Shown: positions 1 to 10,594, counted from the first letter of the stretch. The stretch: 64,000 nt of DNA from Areca catechu (GCA_021397845.1 JAHSVC010000034.1:310001-374000); one strand, 5' to 3'. The notes: a model not told the origin generated them from the sequence alone. Program-made: numbers and translations.

Positions 1-1423
1 GTTATAGGTACATAAAATTCTTTACACAAAAGCATCAAATCATTTACATTAATGCAAGATAAATTTCAAAAATTAAGAAGTCTTCTCACTTAGAAAGCCA
101 AGAAATTGATCAATTTGGTCATTATGAGAAGAAATTGAAAGGATATTGGACAAAATTTAGAGTTTTGAAGCTTGGCACACACTTTGAAATTGGCACAGAT
201 CAAGTGTTGACCTTAGTGTCGACTCATGAAGCCTAGTGTTGACCTTTCGAAGACTGGCATGCAAAAATTCTGTTGACATGCCAAGTCTTAATTCAAGTGT
301 CAACTCACAAGTCGACTCACAGATCGACTCATGGCCTGAGATAAAAAAGTTACAAAACAGTGTCATTCCTGATTTTTTGCCAAGTGCTGACTCAAGTGTC
401 GACCCAAGTATCGACTCACAAGCTGAAGTGTCGACTCATAGGTCGACTCATAACCTGAGACTAGAATGAAGCAGAACCATGAATTTCAAGAATTACACCT
501 GGTGTCGATCCAAGTGTCGACCCTAGTATCGACTCATAAGTCAACTCATAGGTTCTGACAACAGTAACAGCTATATTTTTTTAGAAGTTCAAAATTAATT
601 CAAACTATCTATAATGGCTAGTTTCTCCTCTCCAATAGTCACAAATAATTTTTTGAAGATTTTTGATGTATTTAACACTGACCAAACTCATTGAATACAT
701 AAGAGACAATTTCTATCATCCTAGAAAGCTATTGAAAAGATAAGAGAAAGCTAAAATAAAGATTCCAAGTGAAAAGCCTTCATTCTAACTGTGGAGCCTT
801 CAAATCAATTTCTAAAAAATGTTCATTGAAAGCTTCCGAGAAGAAGAAAACAATTCAAGCATTTAAGAAAAGCTTCATGGATATATTTGCTCTTGTTTAA
901 AAAGCTTTGTGTATTCTTACTTTTATATTTGAATTTTTATTGTTACTAGTTTCAAGGGGATTAAAACTAGTATTGAGGTTGTTAGTGAGCCTTGTGCAAT
1001 AAAACCAACTAGGTTGTTGGTCCTTGTGTGAAACCATCAAGGTTGTTGGTGAGCCTAAGTGACAAAATCAACAAGGGATTTATTTGCTTGTGAGCTTGGT
1101 TAAAAATAGTTGGATTTTTTGACCTTGTGAGCCTGGAAACAAGTTGGCTATAATCTTATGATTATAATAAATTTTTCAAGAAAAACTTGGGGGGTGGATG
1201 TAGGTGTTGGAGTGCACCGAACCACTATAAACTTCTTGTTGTGTGCATGGTTTGCCTTCTCATTTCATTCTCTAGCATTGCTCTTTATTCTTTAAGCATT
1301 GCATTTAGATCACATTCTGCACATTAACATTATTACACAAACACATAGTTCAACACATACTTAGTTCAATTTTTTAAAAAAAATCTAATTCACACCCCTC
1401 TTGGGTTGCTACGCTGGGCAACA
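1..1423 (+). mobile_element. Right part of a Sirevirus-like copia LTR (left edge outside window)
   Basis: The end of this block matches the end of the copia LTRs at 18505-19983 and 29946-31402. It has the same 'GTGGATGTAGGTG..GCACCGAACCACTATAAACTT' area at about 1193-1232, the repeated 'TTGTTGGTGAGCC' phrases at 1035-1110, and the terminal CTGGGCAACA at 1414-1423. It also carries degenerate forms of the GTGTCGACAC palindrome (about 200-560). From the ~1.48-kb length of the related LTRs, the left terminus should be only some tens of bases outside the window. Whether it is a solo LTR or the 3' LTR of a full element cannot be decided here. It lies inside the LTR of the outer gypsy element. The first bases after it (GCGAG, 1424-1428) should be repeated on its unseen left side. 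Confidence 0.8.
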
Positions 1424-2024
1424 GCGAGAGCATGACCTCGATCGGGAGCTCAACCTTAGATAGGAGCTGATCTCAATCGGGGGCTCGACCTTGAAAGGCA
1501 AGAGCATGATCTCGGCCAGGAGCTTGACCTCGGATGGGAGCTGACCTCGACCAGGATCTCGACCTTGGAAGGCGGGAGCACGACCTTGACCGAAAGCTCG
1601 ACCTCGGATGGGAGCTGACTGACCTCAATCGGGGGCTCGACTTCGAAAGGCGAGAGCATGACCTTGATCGGGAGCTCGAACTCGGATGAGAGCTGACCTC
1701 GGCCAGGGCTCAACCTCGGAAAGCGGGAGCACGACCTCAACTAGGAGCTCGATCTCAGATGGGAGCTAACCTCGACCAGGGCTTGACGTTGGAAGGTAGG
1801 AGCATGACCTCAACTGGGAGCTTGACCTTGGATGGGAGCTGACCTTGGTCAGGGGCTCGACTTTGGAAGGTGGGAGCATGACCTCGACCGGGAGCTCACC
1901 TCGAATGGGAGCTAACCTCAGCCGAGGGCTCGACCTGGCCACCGTGTCCAAGTGGCACCTCTTGCTAGCACGATCACCAGGCTGGGTTCGACATGGGCTT
2001 CACGTTAGTGATCATGCCACATCA
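1424..2024 (-). repeat. 3' LTR remnant of element D, with minisatellite
   Basis: The right boundary is set by the shared end GCCACATCA (2016-2024), which recurs at 48920-48928 in the 5' LTR. On the minus strand the LTR therefore starts TGATGTGGCAT. From about 1440 to 1930 it consists of roughly 75-bp imperfect tandem units built on 'GGGAGCTCGACCTCGGATGG' and 'GGGAGCTGACCTCG', six to eight copies. The same array fills the other LTR. The distal part of the LTR was removed to the left by the copia LTR ending at 1423, so only about 600 of roughly 880 bp remain. Confidence 0.8.
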
Positions 2025-2041
2025 GGTGGCCCCCACTCTCG
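2025..2041 (-). other. Polypurine tract of element D
   Basis: On the minus strand the bases immediately before the 3' LTR read GAGAGTGGGGGCCACC, a purine-rich run directly abutting TGATGTGG. Position and composition fit the plus-strand primer of an LTR retrotransposon. Confidence 0.65.
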
Positions 2042-2669
2042 AGCCCAGAGTACATTACGGCACTCAGGACGAAGGGAGTTATGATGATGCTGACATGGAT
2101 GGATGTTTATTCTGTGCCATTAATGCCTTGAGTGCCGGTATCCCAAAGATTGTGCTTTCATACCAACAAGGGGGCACCATGTTAGCCCAACCAGGAGAGA
2201 TATATTGCCACACCTGGCCCGAAGTGATTTCCTCCGAATCGAAGCATCACCTTTAGTGGATCTCGACGCATGACAGGCACTCATTGGCCAAAGAGAAAAG
2301 GATGCATGTTTTTGACCAATACGATGCGATGGGGTGTCTGCAGGCTTTTTGAAAAGAGTCTGCCTTTTTGCTCCTTAAGAACTTTTGAGCGAGGAAGGTG
2401 AAGGTTTTACAAAGTTCTTCTTCCTCAGTTCGAAGTTTTTTCAGGTTAGTCCCCTCGCTTCTTCTCATTCCTCTCCTTCGGCCTATGCTAGAGGACATCC
2501 CATAAGGCCTTTGATTTTCTTTCTTCGTCTTCATCTTCCTCATGAGTTCCTTTGGCAAGGGGCACCGCTGCTCAGATCATTCCGGTGAGGTGGGGGCCAT
2601 CATGGTAGAGACCTCCTTCCTTAAATAGCGAGGAGAAGAAGTTTCTTTAGTAATCCATAGGGGTCCTCG
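2042..2669 (+). other. Leader of the antisense accessory ORF; no gene seen
   Basis: No convincing coding frame is present. A TATA-like TTAAATAG lies at 2621-2628, about 45 bases upstream of the first ATG of the accessory ORF (2670). It could be part of that ORF's own promoter, but this is only positional inference. Confidence 0.35.
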
Positions 2670-3361
2670 ATGGACGGGGATAGTTATAGGAACCCCTATA
2701 GCTCCTTCTCCTTCCCTCCCATTTGGGAGTCAGTCGGTCCTTCCGAGATCACCACGATGATGACTCGGGAGGACATCCTTCATATCCGGAGCACATACGA
2801 TATCCCAGATTTCATCTGGCTCTCGACTCCAGGACTGGAGGAGCGGGTCACTTCCAGTGGCCTAGGCCAGATCGCCCTATACAAGGACTTCTTCCTCAAG
2901 GGCCTTCATCTTTCCTTCCATCCTTTCTTCCTTTCTTTTCTGAATAACTTCCATCTAGTCCTGGCCCAGCTCTCTCCTAATGCCATTAGGACCATAGTTT
3001 GTTTCATCATCTTTTTCACTTCCATGGGATAGTTGTCCGTTTCTCTTTGTTCAGGGTCCTCTTTATCCTGAAACACCACCTGGTCGATAACGGGTGGTGG
3101 TTTGTGGCCCCCCACCCAGGGGTTATCAAAATGGACCTGCCCTCTTACATCAAGGGATGGAAGAGTAGATTTTTGTTTCGCTTGATTGAGGTGGACTGGA
3201 TTTGGAGTGACCCAGATCGCTCTCCCAACTAGCAGTCCTCTATTAAGCCGTCGACAAGGCGGTGTACGACCATCTCATCTCCTCCAAGATCCCAGCTCTT
3301 CGGGACCTATTGACCGAGCATAATCTCATCGATGCTGGGGTCACCCGGACCCACTCCCAAG

Positions 3362-3443
3362 GTAAGCCCGAAGTTTGGGCTCTTTCTTCTTAAGATAGAT
3401 TCTACTTCAATCGGTAGCTAATCAATCTTCTTTCTTATTGCAG
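3362..3443 (+). other. Probable spliceosomal intron in the accessory ORF
   Basis: The donor CAAG|GTAAGC (3358-3367) and the pyrimidine-rich acceptor TTCTTATTGCAG| (ends 3443) bound 82 bases that contain stops. Joining the flanks keeps a frame open on both sides: '...THSQ' before, and '(E)MRFSMEQLLYMSKK' after. It is a phase-1 intron. This is seen in the sequence; splicing itself is inferred. Confidence 0.6.
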
Positions 3444-4031
3444 AGATGAGGTTTTCAATGGAGCAGCTCCTCTATATGTCAAAGAAGAGGGCCGCTTCTC
3501 TGAGGCCCAGGGAGGGCCTATAGAAGAAGGCCTAAGAGGAGCCAGAGTGAAGGCCCAGCGAGAGACCCTCTACTGGGCCAGCCATGGGAGGCCCACCGTG
3601 GTATCAGCCATGCCTGGGTTGGTGGCCTAGCCCCTAGTCGGCGAGCATGGGAGAGAGGTTGGAACTAAGGAGGGGGCCACTCTAGCTACTCCGATGGCCC
3701 CTCCCCATATCGAAGCTTCATCGTTGCTAGAGGTAGTGGACGACACCATCATGGAGAGGCCGGCATCGCTGTAATCAACTGGAGCCACCAACACTCGGCC
3801 TGAACAACCGCACCCCCCTCAATTGCCACACCGAGGCTCGCAGTGCCCTCCATGACACCGAGCTCGGGGTTGCAAAGGGTGATCGCTTACCTGCCATCAG
3901 ACAAGAGATGAATACTGATGCCAAGCTGGCCGAGTAGATCTTGAACGTGGTCATTCAACCACGAGACCATCGAGAGAAGGGTGACCGGCAATTGATGGAG
4001 GTCATCTCCAGGATATTTTCCCAGCTCTTGT

Positions 4032-4111
4032 TGATAAGCGATTTTTGATTTGCTTCATTTCCTTTTTACTTATATAGATGCCGACTGACCTCTTTTTTGT
4101 TGCTGTTGTAG
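4032..4111 (+). other. Possible second intron of the accessory ORF, donor decayed
   Basis: A T-rich stretch ends in TGCTGTTGTAG|GTGG (acceptor AG at 4110-4111), after which a frame runs from 'VADTQLIRDL' into the coiled coil. The upstream side 'ATAAGC' near 4034 looks like a mutated GTAAGC donor, so splicing of this copy would fail or shift. Confidence 0.4.
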
Positions 4112-4969
4112 GTGGTTGCTGACACTCAGCTCATCAGGGATTTGTGTTTGGGGCTGATGAAGTGAGACCTTAGCCTCCGTAAGCATATGGAGGTTGCTGA
4201 GGTTGAAGCTCAGACCCAAACAGTCCAGGTGCAGGAGTTGGAGGGTCAAATGAAGGCCCTCCAGACCGAGCTGGCCAGCTCCCGGACAATGACGATGGAG
4301 CTGGAGAAGAGATCCACCGACCTTGACAAGGCACTAAGGGTGGAGAAGGAGAAGGCTGCCCGCCTAGCCAAGAAGAAGGCCTGATCTACTATGGAGGCAG
4401 TGCACCTAGAGGGGCGAGCACAAACCCTCCAGGCTTAGCTCAAGGCAGCATCGACCCAGCCACAGCGACGGAGGAGAGGGCTACTGTGGTAGTTGCCCAA
4501 GCCACAACGATGGAAGAGAAGGCCAACACAGCGGTCGCACTAATAGAGGTAGCGAAGAAGGAGGCCGCCAGGCCGTCCCCTAATTCAAGGTGTCAGAGGC
4601 CTTCATCGATAAGGTCTCAAAGGTGGTCCTCGATTCCTATCAGAAGGGATTCAAGGACTTCAAGAGGAAGGCCAGATGGTTTTTTGGGCTCAAAGGTCTA
4701 GAGACATCTCTCCAGACCTGCCTGTCATTGTCGAGGTGCCAAGATCACCCTCTGCTGAAGTTGACCCGAGGCCAAGTGCCAAGCCAAAGGCTGAAGTGGA
4801 GGCTGACCCAAGGCCCGATGCTGAGCCAGAGGTCGAGGCTGAGGCCACCACTATCTCGGCTATCCCACCGACTGGAGCTCCGTCGAAGTCCAAGGAGGTG
4901 ACCCACCGGTCCGAGAAGGAGCCGGCTACTTCTGCTTCGTTAGGATTTTTATTTTTTCTTTGTACTTAG

Positions 4970-5439
4970 ACTTTTGGAGGACTTCCCAGCCTGCCGGGGA
5001 TCATTACAAATGTAAGGAATTCAATGAACAAAGGTTGCCTTTCTTCAAATGATGAGTTTATTCACTCTTTTCTTTCTTTCTTTTTTTTTTGCATACTTTG
5101 AAGAATTTCCTGGCAAGTAGTGATCTTTCAATTGTAAGGGACTTATTCCAGCAATGAAGAATAGGCCTCACTTAGCAGATGCACTTTGCCTTGCATTTTC
5201 TTCTTTTGTTTCTCTTCTCTTGACATGGTTGGAAGGTAGACTTCATGGCAGCCAAGCATAAAACTTCTCAGGTCTTGGCCATTTTTGGCTAAGTTTGAAA
5301 TCTAGCGATTGGCCACAAGGACTTTGGAAATTCTTTGGCTCTCCCTGCCAATCTTGGGGTCATGCGATGTGTATACAGGACTTGAATTTCCAAACAAAAG
5401 GAATGAGGCGGGCGAATGGTAAGTATGGGGCTTCTAGAG
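4970..5439. other. Spacer of element D after the accessory ORF
   Basis: T-rich, non-coding sequence with poly-T runs (for example 5082-5091). It may include the 3' UTR of the antisense transcript. No conserved frame or repeat was seen. Confidence 0.4.
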
Positions 5440-5945
5440 TTTTTGGCTTTGAGTGCGGGACTTTGTAAGTTTCTCAACTTTCTTCACTGGACTTGGAGTC
5501 AGGTGGGTAATGCACTTCGTAAGTTTTCTAGCTTTCTTGTCGAATTGGAGTCTGGATGAGGGGCTTCATAAGTTTCCTGGCTTTGAGCGGGGCTTAGCTT
5601 CGAGAGTAGTTTTGTGCTTTCTTTGTCGAACTTGGAGTCGGGGGATGGATGAGGGGCTTCATAAGTTTCCTGGCTTTAGTGCGGGGCTTAGTATGTTTTC
5701 TGACTTTGAGTATGGGGCTTCTAGTTTCTTGGCTTTCTTCATCGGACTTGGAGTTGGGAGGATAGATGTGAGGCTTCATAAGTTTTCTAGCTTTAAGTGC
5801 GGGACTTCATAAGTTTCCTGACTTTCTTCGTCAAACTTGGAGTCGGGTGGATAGATGCTGGGCTTCATAATTTCCTGCTTTGTTTTCCAAACTATGAGTC
5901 GAGTGGTAGATAGTGGGGCTTCGATAGTTTTCTAGCTTACATCTC
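5440..5945. repeat. Imperfect minisatellite in element D
   Basis: The phrases 'CTTCATAAGTTTCCTGGCTT' and 'TGAGTGCGGGGCTT' recur with variation about every 55-65 bases. Examples are at 5508-5545, 5568-5592, 5657-5690, 5776-5830 and 5861-5880. They are interspersed with 'TTTCTTCGTCGGACTTGGAGTCGGG'-like text. It looks like slippage-derived non-coding tandem repetition; any ORFs inside it are incidental. Confidence 0.65.
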
Positions 5946-5961
5946 TGGACTGTGAGCGAGG

Positions 5962-5966
5962 TAACT
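5962..5966. repeat. Target-site duplication of element C (left)
   Basis: TAACT immediately precedes the left end of element C and is repeated at 12045-12049. Confidence 0.85.
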
Positions 5967-7414
5967 TGATGGGGAACTAATATGCATGCAATTTTTTTGT
6001 ATGTTTTAAATGTTGAGTTAGGTGATTAATTTCCAAATTTTAGATCAAATTATTTGTAGAAATTTTGTATGAACTTTTGAAGATCAGCATGCAGATTAGG
6101 ACCTAGAAAAGTAGCAAAGAAGGACCGCCGGGGCTGAGAAGCCTCGGTTAGGGCAAGTTCTCCTACAATAAAACTACTGGAAGTAGAGGGGTGTACCTGA
6201 CAATATCTGTGAAGATCGCAGCGAAGAGGTCTCTCGTTCCTCGATGGATGCGGCCTGGAAAACCGAGCCAAAGACCCGCGGATACTCGGCTTTCTGCTCG
6301 ATGATCCGATTGAGGCTTGGCTGGAGTCGTTGGATTCGTAGGAACTCAGGGACCTGCAAACGACCTGTCAGGGGTTAGAAAGCTCACAAAGGAACAAGAA
6401 AACAAAGTAAAAACAGCAAGGGAAGGCTTCTTTTGGAGTGGGCATCCAGGGATCTGGAGGGTTTGTTGGCAGCAGGAAGATGATTGCAAACACCGGGAAG
6501 AAGAACTCTCACAAACCCTTTATGCACACAGCAGGGTATCACACCACTCAATAGAAGAACTCAAGGTTTTCATTCATCAAAAATTCTTCTCATACAAGAG
6601 GCTAGGGTCCCTTAAATAGACCCTTAACCTTGGGCTCCAAGTAAGGGTACATAAGTCTTTACATAAGAATCATTTTCCCTCTCAAACCCTAGCTAGAAAA
6701 TAAGGAAATATTAGGTAGAAAAATCCCTAAAATTTTCTTGACTTGGTCAAGACTCCAAGGATGCCTAGGGGGGCATGTTGGGCTTCTAGGAGCAGCAAAA
6801 GGCCGGCCCAAAGGGCTCGGGTGCATGGGTTTGGGCCTCTGGAAGCTGGGGTGGCCTGGTAGCCAGGTAGCAGGAATATTCCCTGGTATCTTGCTTCTTA
6901 GGGGCTTGGGCTTGGCACCTGGGCTTGATTTCTTTGGGCTAGGATGCAGATGGACCTCTGGAATCATGGATGCCCTTATCTATGAATATACTTTGGCATC
7001 TGGAAGGGAATCTGGGCATCTGGAGGGCATCTGTAAGAAATCAGGGTTTTCTGAATTTTCCTCCTGGGGTCTTCAAATCTTCAAGCTGGGTTGGACTTGT
7101 GCTATACTTCCATGTATTCAATCTAGTTGGACTTGGTATTCACTTGTATGATATAGTCTTGAGTCTTCAGTATGCTTGGACAGGACTCAAAAAATAAAAT
7201 TAGCTCAACATGAGCTGACTAGCATTGGACTGAACTAGCTCAACATGAGCTGACTAGTACAGAACTGAAATAACAACTAAAAATACTCAAATAACAACTA
7301 AAATGGACTCAGATGAGCTAAGCCCTTATTAAGATGGACTCATAAATTATTGATCAATTTACAGAGGGTTGAAAAAGCCTCTATCTTATTCTGGTGCCTT
7401 AGGTGTCCCCACCA
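5967..7414 (-). repeat. 3' LTR of element C
   Basis: 1448 bp, nearly identical to 10597-12044. A minus-strand TATA-like element (TCTATTTAAG) lies at 6611-6620. LTR borders TGATGGGG (left, plus sense) and GTCCCCACCA (right) give TG...CA on the minus strand. ORFs of 60-137 codons inside it occur in both LTR copies with frameshifts between them and are not genes. Confidence 0.88.
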
Positions 7415-7433
7415 ATTCTCCCGGGGTGGGAGG
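7415..7433 (-). other. Polypurine tract of element C
   Basis: Minus strand CCTCCCACCCCGGGAGAAT abuts TGGTGGGG of the 3' LTR. The same GGGAGAAT precedes the 3' LTR of element B (39665-39672). Confidence 0.7.
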
Positions 7434-7870
7434 AACTCGACCCTGTCGAGTGATGGTCAGACTGGCTCACATATCTCTCGAGAAGGTCTGGGTTGAGGCG
7501 TTGCAAGTCCTCTCGAGAAATCCATGAATTGTCCGACTCTGGCCGGCCTTGCCATCGGATTAGGAAGCATTGATAGTCATGGCCCTGGGTCGTGATGGCT
7601 TGATCGTCCAGGATACGTTCGATCCGTTCTCCTCTCTCAGGCCAAATTTGTTTGTGGACACTCTAGGTTAGGGTCACTCACAATGAAAAGGAATAGGTCC
7701 AAAGGCCTCACTAGGTAGCGCTGCCGGTTCCCTATACTCAACCAGGTCTGTAATATTGAAGGTAGAACTAATGCCCAAATCAGAAGGCAAGTCTAACACC
7801 TAGGCATTTGATCCAACCTTTTCTATCACTTTAAAAGGTCCGGCTCTGCGAGCATGAAGCTTCTTTTAGG
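7434..7870 (-). pseudogene. Integrase C-terminal region with chromodomain (element C)
   Basis: Minus-strand translation gives the usual end of a chromovirus integrase. There is a 'KLHARRAGPFKVIEKVGSNA' block (about 7780-7850), then 'DLGISSTFNITDLVEYREP'. Next is a chromodomain-like segment 'ILDDQAITT..HDYQCFLIRW' and 'GRPESDNSWISREDLQ' (about 7485-7610). The catalytic core and zinc finger that should precede it are absent. At least one stop replaces a Tyr codon near the 'NAYVLDLP' site, and the segment shifts frame before the chromodomain. The chromodomain of such integrases is thought to guide insertion to marked chromatin. Here it can only be a relic, unless it is expressed fused to the upstream ORF. 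Confidence 0.75.
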
Positions 7871-8084
7871 CCTAAGCCTAACCAAGATAAAATCCACTAC
7901 ATCAAGTTTTTTTTGATCCATCTTCGGGAATTAGCCAGTTTGTTTTAAATTAGTATAGGTGGTGAACATGCTGGGCACATGCAGACTCCTAATAAAATGA
8001 TGCAAAGGACTCAAACTAACACCTAATACACTCGACTTTGCATTCCTATCGAAGGAAATTTATTAGACTTTTATGGGCCTAAAC

Positions 8085-9730
8085 CTAAGAGACTATAGAC
8101 TCTCTAGGTCTGACCCTAGTGTGGTGTGCACAAGAGTATTTACAATGGACTCCAAGCAAATGCCAGAGGGTATGCCAGAAGTATAATGCAAACCTAACAT
8201 ACGTAATGAATGCATGCAGTATGCTAATCTCAGTTAAATGCAATCTAATAATCCTAGAAATGCCAGAGGTGTCAGGAAAGGTAAAATAGAAAGTGGGTTT
8301 AGAAGTAGTTTGGTAGGGTAGGGAAAAAGGTTCAAGGTTAGTTGGATAAAGTTCAATAAAAGAAGGCATGTCAGGGACTAATCCTAGACTAATGAGGCTA
8401 ATCTTACAAGATTGTGGAATTTCTATGGGCATGAAAAGGTCCATGCTATGAAAGGATGGGTCAACAATTTCTGGGAAGAGATCTTCAATAGGAATGGCAG
8501 GAAGGGATTCATCCTGAGGGCAATGGGTTAGTAAGCCAAATCCTGAATAAAGTCTTCTTGTTCATGCAATTTAGGAATAGGCTCTACAATTAGATCCTTT
8601 TCTAGAGTTTCCTCAGGATAAAATCCTAGATCATAGTTCTCTTCCTCTAATTGTTCTTTTCAACTATAGCTTTAGGTTGGATGTGGTCAAGGTCAACTAG
8701 CTCTAGGGTGGTTTCTACCTGGGTATCTACTGGGTCAGCTAATTCTAGGTCTACTAAAGGTGTCTCCTCTCTCCTTTCTCCTTCATACTCATCCACTAGG
8801 CTCGCATCAGCTTCATACACTTCCGCGTTAATGTAAGCCTTGTCAATCTCAGGAATGGTTGGAGAAGGTCGACTAGGGAAAAATTGGCTAGGTCCTGGAT
8901 TCTGATTATGGACACTAATCCTAGTAGGTTCAAGTTGTCTAAAGGGTAGTGGCTTACTACTGGGCTCATATTTAGGGGTGCTAATCCTATGGGGTTCAAG
9001 TTGACTAAGGGAAACCTGACTAGTACTAGATTGATATCTAGGGATTATGGGCTCCCTAGACTCATAGGATAAGGTGCAGATCTATGGGTCTTGGTCTACT
9101 GGACTCTATGGGTTCGTAGATTCTAGATTCTAGAGTCAAGATTTGAAGTCATAAATCTATAGGTTGTGGGTATACAAGGCTTATAGGATGTGGGTAAATA
9201 GGATCTAGAGTCATAGGATCTAGGTTCAGTATCATAGTATGGGTCAGGCTGAGTGCTCTCCTAGGTTCAACCTCATGATATGGTTCAGGGTTTAGGGTCC
9301 TCCTAGGATTATAGTATGGTCAGGCTGAGGGGCTCTCCTAGGTTCAACCTCTCGGTATGGATCAGGGTTTGGGGTCCTCCTAGGTTGAGGATTGTAGTAC
9401 GGGTCAGGATAAGGGGCTCTCCTAGGTTCGACCTCATGGTATAAATCAGGTTTGGGGTTCTCCTAGGTTGAGGGGACTTAGGATCTGCTCAGATCGTGAC
9501 CCATGGGTTCTTGCTATGGTTCCTACACGACCTCCTAACTGGTCAAACCTATTGGCAAGATGGTCAATTCTATTGTTGGTTGGGTAGCAGACTGAGTTAA
9601 CTGGGTAGTCATCTGGGCCATTTGATCAGCTAGGGCTTTTATTTGGGCTTGTAAATTTTCCATGGGTTCAGACATTTGTGAAGGAGGTGGGTGATATGAA
9701 ACTCCTGATCTAGTGCTTATGCAAGACTCG
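8085..9730 (-). pseudogene. Gag-like/acidic ORF of element C, shared with element B
   Basis: The minus strand begins near 9720 with a 'TTRSGVSYHPPP'-type N terminus followed by a Gln/Leu-rich helix ('QIKALADQMAQMTTQLTQ'). A Pro/Arg-rich repeat region follows (9245-9480), then an acidic stretch with 'SLVDEYEGE' and 'DTQVETTLELVDLDH' (8650-8830). It ends in an open frame 8085-8444 with 'LISLGLVPDMPS' and the C-terminal 'LYFWHTLWHLLGVHCKYSC'. Element B has the matching blocks in the same order ('SLVEEYED', 'ETQVEATLELADFNH', 'LISLGLIPETPS', 'FYFWKTLWHLLGVHSKFSC'). The starting motif is also that of gag in element A. No known domain was recognised beyond the gag-like start. Several stops and frameshifts are present in this copy. 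Confidence 0.6.
9245..9480 (-). repeat. ~100-bp coding tandem repeat (Pro-Arg-Arg repeat) in element C
   Basis: In plus sense 'GGGGTCCTCCTAGGTT' and 'GGCTCTCCTAGGTTCAACCT' alternate with 'CGGTATGGATCAGGGTTT'. On the minus strand this encodes repeated 'PRRAPxPDPYYN' / 'PRRTPNPDPYREVE' units, about two and a half 100-bp periods. Confidence 0.6.
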
Positions 9731-10582
9731 ATCAGACCGACTATAGCTGACTAGACCTAGAGTCCAAACTAGATGCTCAATCAGGGTGGCAAACTAGCCT
9801 ATAGTAACCCTGTACTCAGCCAGGCAAGTGTAAGGAGTGTTTAGGTCCCTGATTGCCAATCCTAGACACCAATCAGAGATTGGCCAGGTAGGCGGACCAG
9901 CACACAAGCCCTTCGGGATTGAATCCCTAAACCACCGTTCTAGACACTGAGCACAAGGCACACACAGGTTAACTTGACACAGTGATCTAACACTAGCCCG
10001 GACCCGACCAGTTGGTGTCCCTAGCCCACTAGGGCAAATTAAGTCTAATTAATTTTAGGTTAAGGCTTGGACTGAATGCAAGGGATGTGGGTTTTGGGCT
10101 AAGGAGAGGTGATCAAATCCTCCCCCCATCTGATATAGCAAGAGTGCCCTTAAAAAAAAATTATGCAATGATGGCAGGCAGATGAGGATGCAAATTAGGG
10201 TTTAGATTTTTTTTTTTTTGGTATTTTTGGAAAATATGTATTTTTTTTTTGGTATTTTTTTTAAATAGAAGAAAACTTGCAAATGGCCTAATATAACTGA
10301 AATATACTAAAATTAAGAAATATGCAAAACTCCTAAACAAAACCCTAAAACTTCCAAACTTGTCTTGTTAAAAAAAAGAGCCAAAACTTTTTAGGCCCTA
10401 TTTCGGCTTGCAGAAAATTCACAGGCCATAATAAAATCTGGAAATATTTTTAAATTATTGTGAATTATGATAAATCCTGGAAAATAAATTTTAGAATTTT
10501 TGGAGTTTTTAATAGGGAGATATAATTAAAATAACATAGTATATACGGACTGAAAAATTATAGAAAACAAGCCCTAATCTAA
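9731..10582 (-). other. Leader (5' UTR) of element C
   Basis: Between PBS and the gag-like start the minus strand holds no long frame. Plus-sense poly-T and poly-A runs (10205-10260, 10152-10161) are present. It matches the leader of element B in its 'CTAGGTCACACCC..GTCGGGTC' region (about 9990-10040, compare 37290-37330). Confidence 0.5.
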
Positions 10583-10594
10583 GCTCTGATACCA
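10583..10594 (-). other. Primer-binding site of element C (tRNA-iMet)
   Basis: Minus strand reads TGGTATCAGAGC two bases after the 5' LTR end. It is a perfect plant initiator-Met tRNA 3'-end complement. Confidence 0.85.

Larger units (their letters stand above)
2670..4969 (+). pseudogene. Antisense accessory ORF of Tat element, 'putative gypsy type transposon' domain (Transposase_28-like)
   Basis: The first exon-like frame (2670-3030) contains the features of the plant Transposase_28 family: a 'REDI..IR..Y.IP' start, then 'YKDFFLKGLHLSFHPF' and 'LAQLSPNAIRTIVCF'. The frame then slips by one near 3000-3030 and continues with 'LVDNGWWFVAPHPG' and 'GWKSRFLF' (to 3232). Further pieces run in frame across an apparent intron (3362-3443) and a second one ending at 4111. 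A coiled-coil Glu/Lys/Ala-rich segment follows (4187-4383). The family's usual C-terminal block comes next (around 4590-4700, 'YQKGFKDFKRKA'), then a Pro/Glu-rich tail to 4969. It is transcribed opposite to gag-pol of D. Function is unknown; the family is found in Tat-type gypsy elements. Several stops and one clear frameshift make this copy non-coding. Confidence 0.7.

Noticed and set aside
1456..1951. Minus-strand repetitive Pro/Glu/Val frames
   Set aside because: They are readings of the LTR minisatellite of D; the same text recurs at 45.8 and 48.5 kb without a stable frame.
5453..5812. 119-codon Phe/Leu/Gly-rich frame resembling a repeat protein
   Set aside because: It is a reading of a non-coding tandem repeat. 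Units are not multiples of three, and the opposite strand is equally open.
6317..6619. 100-codon frame in element C LTR, repeated at 10945-11250, looks like a conserved protein
   Set aside because: Both copies are the same LTR. The frames diverge after a one-base indel, and the frame is antisense to the element. The repetition is LTR identity, not protein conservation.
6738..7197. Overlapping frames of 137 and 75 codons, repeated at 11456-11828
   Set aside because: They lie inside the LTR of C, antisense, with no domain; the second copy is the other LTR.
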